64,000 bases of DNA from Crambe crambe. Lineage: Eukaryota > Porifera > Demospongiae > Poecilosclerida > Crambeidae. The translations under genes were made by a program, and so were the position numbers. Location: positions 3,567,501 to 3,631,500 of the forward strand of contig OZ004583.1 in the NCBI GenBank assembly GCA_963924555.1. The letters run 5' to 3'. The notes beneath the pieces are model-generated. The model ran no database searches and was not told where the DNA came from. It worked only from the letters and a program-made list of their open reading frames with translations. The stretch's first letter is position 1. Every line of letters begins with the position of its first letter. Below, in pieces: positions 58,386 through 64,000 of this stretch.

Positions 58386-61186
58386 GAAATTTCTCCTATG
58401 ATAAATCACTAGCTCAGGTTGGGTGAGTTGGTGGACCTCTACCTGCAGTGCAGGTTAAGACCACCACTCACACCAAGCAGGATTTACTGGAGTCCACTCA
58501 GCTCCACCTCTCAAATGAGGAGGTGTCTCTGACACTGCATCCTTTGGAAGGCTTTTGTTCTGTTTCTTTTAATAATAGCCTGAACCCACAGAAAATCTGT
58601 GGCGATCTTATTTTGTATTTGAAATTGCATGCTATTGGGGCTTGTTTCTTCTAGCTAAGTGTATGCTGTACTCTTCTTCTTTCAGTGAGGCTTTTCCTAT
58701 GCAGTTTTCTGGCATCTTGTTTGCATCTAGTCTATCTTTGCTAGCTTGCTGCAGTCGCAGTGGCTATTGACCTTTGAACTGTATTTCTCTTTCTCCCTTG
58801 CAGTTGACTCAGCATTATTGTGCACAGCTGCCATGTTGGTGAACAAGGTATAGACAAAATTGTATTTGTTTATCATATCACTAGTTCAGCAAAGCTAGCT
58901 TGTGTTTGCACCTGAGAAAACAAGCCTTTATCAGTACCAGTGTACTTTGTACTCATAGACACGCCCTCCAAGATGTACACCAACATGGCTGCTTCCATGA
59001 TAAGCCCTGCCCATGCCATGACTACTGCAAGGGGTCTATATAAGCATGTCTGTTCTTAATGGTATGTGTTGAACTGTCAAACTGTAAGAGCTCTTGTCAT
59101 GTAGCTAATGGTGTAAGCATGTGAGCTAGTGTGTTCAGGGCACTTAAATTTGTGCATTTACTATACTATTTTCCATTTATAGAGCACACTGATCATCATA
59201 ACGCTGTAATTATTTCTGGATGATGCGTTTGCTACTCAGATGCTTCTTAAGTAGTTACCTAGCTTGAAGTCTTGTGCTCAGAAATCTTCATCACACAAGG
59301 CATAGGCGGTGGAACAGGTAGCATCCAATTTCGCCTCATTTTCTTTGAGCTTCCTATCGAAATGGAAATTCACAGACTGCTAAACAGTTGATCATTCATT
59401 GTTTTCTTGAAAACATTAATTACTTGATTGACTTCAATTCCCACCTCAACTCTTCTTCATCAATTCATCATCACTGTCATTAGATTCATATTGAAAATTT
59501 CTCTTTATAGCTAGTATTCTCCAACTTTTTTGCATCTTGTTTTCCAGGCCTCTAAAAAATTTGTTATGAATATTACCTGCTTGCTTCCACTCTCCCCTTA
59601 AAATAATAGAAATTAACATTTTTAGATTGTCGTTGGCACAAATAAATCCGACCCAATTTCATATCAATTTCGTTGTAAGTATTGTTTTGCCTTGAGCTTA
59701 ATAAAGCCCTCCACACAGGCTTAATGGTGAAGTGGCCTGAATAGAGAGAGTCTCATTATTATTGTAATTTTCACTAATAAAAATAATGATTTTGACCACT
59801 ACTGTACTCCCTCGCTAACCTCATTGAAGAATCATGGCTACCTGTAACTAACTTTTACTTCTGACCTCTGAACTCATAGCATTCATATCACTATAGTAAT
59901 TATATGCTTGTGCCCCTCCCAATTATACATTTGTAACGTTGCCGGGCAGCATCCAATGGTTACTCAAGTGATATTGGACTTTACACAAGGGTTACAAATC
60001 AAGGAGTGAACACGTGATCCAAGATTACATCATAAATGATGTCACAATAATGATTACATAACAGTAATAAGTTAGTAATGATACATGTAAAAGTAATAAT
60101 TAATGTTATTGTCACACATTGTGACGCCAGACAATTTTCTTCAGCTGCTCCTCAAAATCGTCAAAAATTAGTAAAATCGCTAAAATTAGTCTATGCTAAT
60201 AATAGTTACCTTAAGGTAAAAGCAATATTACTTGGGATGACTCACAGTCTCCAACTGGCTTCCACACCGGCAAGAGCGACTGCCAATTCCAATATGCTCA
60301 GCCATAGCACCACTCATTTTACTCACTGCAGCAACACAATGAATACAAGTTATATTGCCAAATAATGGTAGAATTATTTCTTCATCAATAACAGCAACAT
60401 GCAAAGTGGAGTTAGCTACATGTATACAGGGCTCAATTTAGCAAATTACAATTTACAAGTAAACATGTAAGCCTGTACACATTAAAATCAAACTGTTCAT
60501 ACATTCAAAATTAGTACACAAAATAAAGAAAAATCTGATGTGCAATACTAGATTGTTGTCTAGACTAATAGGCACTTTTGAAAAGGAGCATACCAGTGCA
60601 TCAAATAAGATATCAAAGGCAATCGCAAGCTGAGCTGAGTTTTACGGGATTGGAAACAGATCACGTGCTCTCGTTAGCAACTAACAACTGAGGCGCGTTG
60701 ACAGCTGAATGACATAGCACTTTTGTCAAAGTTGCTGTTCTGACAAGATCCGTGAGGTAAGACTTATGCCAATGATACTATAATACACTAGGGCATAGAT
60801 TTACTGCATGAAATAAATTTTAGCTCAGATTTTCAAGTTTATTCCTACAAATACTACTGTGGTGGTTAATGGGACTGTAATCCCTCTCACGCTTGGTGGA
60901 ATCAATTGCTGTTGCCCATTTTCTGATCAAAAGGCATGTAAACTTTAGCTACATGGAATAGTAATGTTAGTTTTTGTATTAGCTGACATCCCGTGTTGAA
61001 CTTTGCGCGCGCTTACGCGGATTATTGCAATAATATGGTGGCCAAGAAGGGTCACCCGCGACCGCTTCGCAAATATTCATTGCCACCCGTGTGGAGGGAC
61101 AGCCTCCACATGAGGTGACCCATGGCGGTACGATGTAGGGAATGTACATGTGTATGTGTATAATTTTGTATCACCATGTGTAATGA
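58386..61186. other. intergenic, no gene recognised
   Basis: 2.8 kb with short ORFs only (up to 95 codons near 60078-60365), none with a recognisable domain. The end (about 60985-61130) has GCGCGCGCTTACGCGG and a GGGTCACCCGCGACCGC stretch and could belong to the 5' part of the retroelement that follows, but no LTR or gag could be identified. Confidence 0.5.
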
Positions 61187-64000
61187 ATGTATGTATCTAT
61201 GTATGTATGTAATTCTGTAATCACCACATGCCCTTTATGTTCGTGTAATTCTGTATCATCTTGTGTATGTGTTAATCCTTGTTCCTGCATGTTAAATGTG
61301 TCAAGTGAGGACACCCAGGGGGTAGAACAAGTTGAGATATCCCATGAAGTTGAGAAGGGCAGTGAGTGTGGAGAGACACCAGTCCTTGATAGCCTTACCG
61401 AAGCAGATGATGAAAAAGGAGTTGAAGTTCCCTTACCAGATATAGCAGGAGGTGAGAGTGAGAGATCCCAGCTTATAGAGGAACAGAGTAAGGATGAAAG
61501 CCTGAAAGACCTTATGGAATGGGCTAAGAAGGGTGAAAAGGGATATGCCTTAGAAAATGGATTGTTGATTCATACCCTAATAACTCCAGCAGAACAAGTC
61601 CACAAAAGAATAGTTGTTCCGACCAACAGAAGGAATGACCTGCTGAAGCTTGCTCACAGCAGCATACTAGGAGGGCATTTCTCTCATACAAAAACAACAG
61701 AACTTTTAAATAGGAAGTTTACATGGCCTTGCATGTCAGTAGATGCAAAGAAGATATGTAGTCAGTGTGTTCCTTGCCAAAAAGCCAGTAGGGCAGGTGT
61801 GGGCAAAGCCCCATTGAAACCACTCCCAGTGATTGATGTGCCATTCTCCGAACTAGCCTTTGACCTAGTGGGACCCTTGACCAGGACTAAGTCTGGGTAC
61901 CGATATTTGTTAACTTCAATTTGTCTGGCCAGTAAATACCCTGAGGCTATCCCACTAAAGAGAGTGGATGTAGAAGTGTGGCAGAGGGGTTATGTGAGGT
62001 TTTCTCAAGAACAGGTATCCCAGACCAGATCTTGACAGATCAGGGATCTGTCTTTACCAGCAAGCTCGTAAAACAGCTGTGCCACATCCTGAATATTAAA
62101 CACATCAAAACCAGTCCTTACTACCCACAGAGCAATGGATGCCTAGAGCGTTGGCATTCCACCCTCAAGGCCACCCTTAGGAAGCGTCCAGAAAAATACC
62201 ATGACTGGGACAGGTTACTCAAATATATCCTATTTGCCTGCCGAGCAGCCCCACATGCAAATACTGGCTACTCCCCATTTGAGCTTGTTTTTGGAAGGCA
62301 GCTCAGGGGCCCCCTTGATGTCGTGCATGAGGGATGGATGGGAGGAAACCTACCACAATGCAGTGCGATTGAGTGGATGGACCAACTGAAGGGGACATTG
62401 GCCCTAATATGGGAAATAGCAGTGGGAAAAGAACAAAAGGCAAAAGATAAAATGGCACTCAGATCAGAAAAGAATGCAAAAAGTAGACACTACTCCAAGG
62501 GAGATCAGGTACTCCTCCGTGTTGTAGACCCTGGTGGAAACTGGGTGACAGATGGGAAGGGCCCTATGAAGTTAAGCGGAAGGTAGCAGATGTTACATAT
62601 GAGCTGGCGGTCCCCCATAAAAGAAAAAAGTGTGTCACAGCCCACATAAATAGATTGAAAACCTGGAATGCCCCTGATGCCTCTATCCTTAGAGTGATTG
62701 TAGCTGATGAAGTAGAAGTGGTAGAAAAAGCAGAGCCTAATTGGAAGACACTTTTGGAATCTCAACAGTGTGCTGATATTGAACAAATACTTGTAGACTA
62801 CAAGGCTCAGACAGATGGTAGTCTAGGGAAAGGTGTGGGGTTAAGTCATGAGATCGACACAGGCAGCCATGACCCTACCTGGACACCCCCACATAGAATA
62901 GCCCCTGCATGGAAAGAACCCTTGAAAGAGGAGATTAAGTCCTGGCAAGAAAAAGGGATTATTAGGAAACCCGATGGTTCCCTAAGGCTTTGCATTGATT
63001 ACCGGAATTTGAACAAGATCACAACCCCAGACCCCTATCCCATACCAAGGATAGATGATCTCATAGATGAGCTTAATTCTGCTGAGTATTTGACAAAAAT
63101 TGACCTGAACAAGGGATTTTTGCAGATTCCTGTGAATCCTGAGGACCAGCCAAAGACTGCCTTTCAAACCCCGTGGGGCAAATTTGAATTCACCCGTATG
63201 CCCTTTGGACTCATGAATGCTCCCTCTACATTTCAGTGCTCAATGACACAGGTCCTGCAGGGCCTAGAACCATTTTCAAGTTGTTATATCGATGACATAG
63301 TTGTGCATAGTAAGGAGTGGGGAGATCATGTCAAGCATATTAGGGAGGTACCGGAAAGATTAAAGAAATCTGGCCTGACAGCTAATTTTAAGAAATGTGT
63401 TTGGGGTGTAGCAGAAATAGAATATCTAGGCCATAGAGTGGGAAAAGGTACAGTGGGAATTCCTGATCTAAGGGTGAAGGCACTTAGGGAATTTAACAAA
63501 CCTATGACAAAAAAAGAGTTGAAATCATACCTGGGGATGCTTGGGTACTACCGAAAGTTTATCCCAGGGTTCTCCTCCACCGCCTTGCCCCTTACCGAGG
63601 CCACTCGCCTCAAGTCCCCTAACAAGCTGAGATGGACCAAACCCATGGAACAAGCATTCAAATCTCTCCGAGAAACCCTATGTGAACACTCCCAACTTAC
63701 TATTCCTTCTCCAGAGGATTCTTTTGTATTAGCTACCGACGCTTCAGGACAAGGGATTGGCGCAGTACTCAGTGTATCCAGATCCGGCGTGGACCTCCCT
63801 GTAGCATACTTCAGTAGAAAGCTGACACAACCGGAAAGTAATTACGCCATTACAGAATTAGAATGTCTGGCACTTGTTAAGGCCATTGACCACTTTGGGC
63901 ACTACCTGGTGGGGAAACATTTCACCGTTACTACTGATCACAAGGCCCTGGAAGCATTGCAAACATCCAAACGACTCACAGGACGACTCGCACGCTGGGC
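61187..64000 (+). mobile_element. Ty3/Gypsy LTR retrotransposon, Gmr1-type domain order, partial
   Basis: Domains in order: integrase HHCC zinc motif (about 61640-61800), integrase core with D in AFDLVGPL, D in LTDQGS and E in GCLERWHS (to about 62330), GPY/F-type module (about 62555-62660), reverse transcriptase (about 62870-63420; IDYRNLNK, KIDLNKGF, YIDDIVV) and RNase H (from about 63720; ATDASGQGIGA), cut by the window end. Integrase before reverse transcriptase is the reverse of ordinary Ty3/Gypsy and matches the Gmr1 clade. The reading frame shifts near 61975 and again near 62550, so this copy looks defective; it is open from there to 64000. No gag, protease or 5' LTR is recognisable upstream, so it is 5'-truncated or strongly diverged. 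Confidence 0.85.

Noticed and set aside
61187..64000. Two different retroelements abutting, explaining integrase before reverse transcriptase
   Set aside because: The GPY/F module and the reverse transcriptase lie in one continuous open frame with no LTR between them.

Overview
The window is animal nuclear DNA, most likely from a demosponge close to Amphimedon. This is inferred from AT-rich sequence, short GT-AG introns, very frequent CTAG/GCTAGCTA runs, expanded death-fold genes and many small inverted-repeat elements; no ribosomal or mitochondrial marker is present to prove it.

Layout. (1) 1-3774: two neighbouring HTATIP2/TIP30-like atypical short-chain dehydrogenase genes on the + strand; the first is cut by the window edge, and the second has lost the family's active-site Tyr. 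(2) About 4302-37741: a direct tandem duplication of a ~16.8 kb unit. Each unit holds one 17-exon + strand gene (4751-18937 and 21571-35757) whose exons splice in one uninterrupted frame to predicted proteins of 2106 and 2091 residues. Domain order: two death-fold domains, an Armadillo-like helical region, a treble-clef/HNH-like Cys/His module, and two related cassettes each made of a Cys-rich FCS-type zinc finger plus a ~150-residue domain. Each unit also carries the 3' end of a - strand secreted transglutaminase. Only the right-hand transglutaminase is complete (36954-39005); the left one is a truncated, frameshifted remnant that marks the duplication junction near 21128-21147. (3) 39006-44576: intergenic, full of short inverted-repeat (MITE or foldback) elements. 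(4) 44577-47634 and 54735-58385: a second, dispersed direct duplication. Each copy carries an intronless - strand gene for a secreted ComEC-like metallo-beta-lactamase-fold protein; the right copy has a 442 bp transposon in its 3' coding end. (5) 48003-54690, between these copies: a foldback element, a nearly intact LINE with a C-terminal restriction-like endonuclease (- strand), and a decayed sponge/cnidarian-type repeat ORF. (6) 58386-61186: no recognisable gene. (7) 61187-64000: a 5'-truncated Ty3/Gypsy element with the unusual Gmr1-type order integrase, then reverse transcriptase, then RNase H, running off the window.

The most interesting object is the duplicated death-fold/ARM/HNH-like/zinc-finger gene. 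Death domains assemble signalling complexes in innate immunity and apoptosis, so fusion to an HNH-like module and duplicated zinc cassettes is compatible with a sensor or effector in sponge immunity. That role is inference only. The two paralogues differ by small indels and by private transposon insertions in introns 10, 12 and 13, which also allows one TTAA-target insertion to be dated after the duplication.
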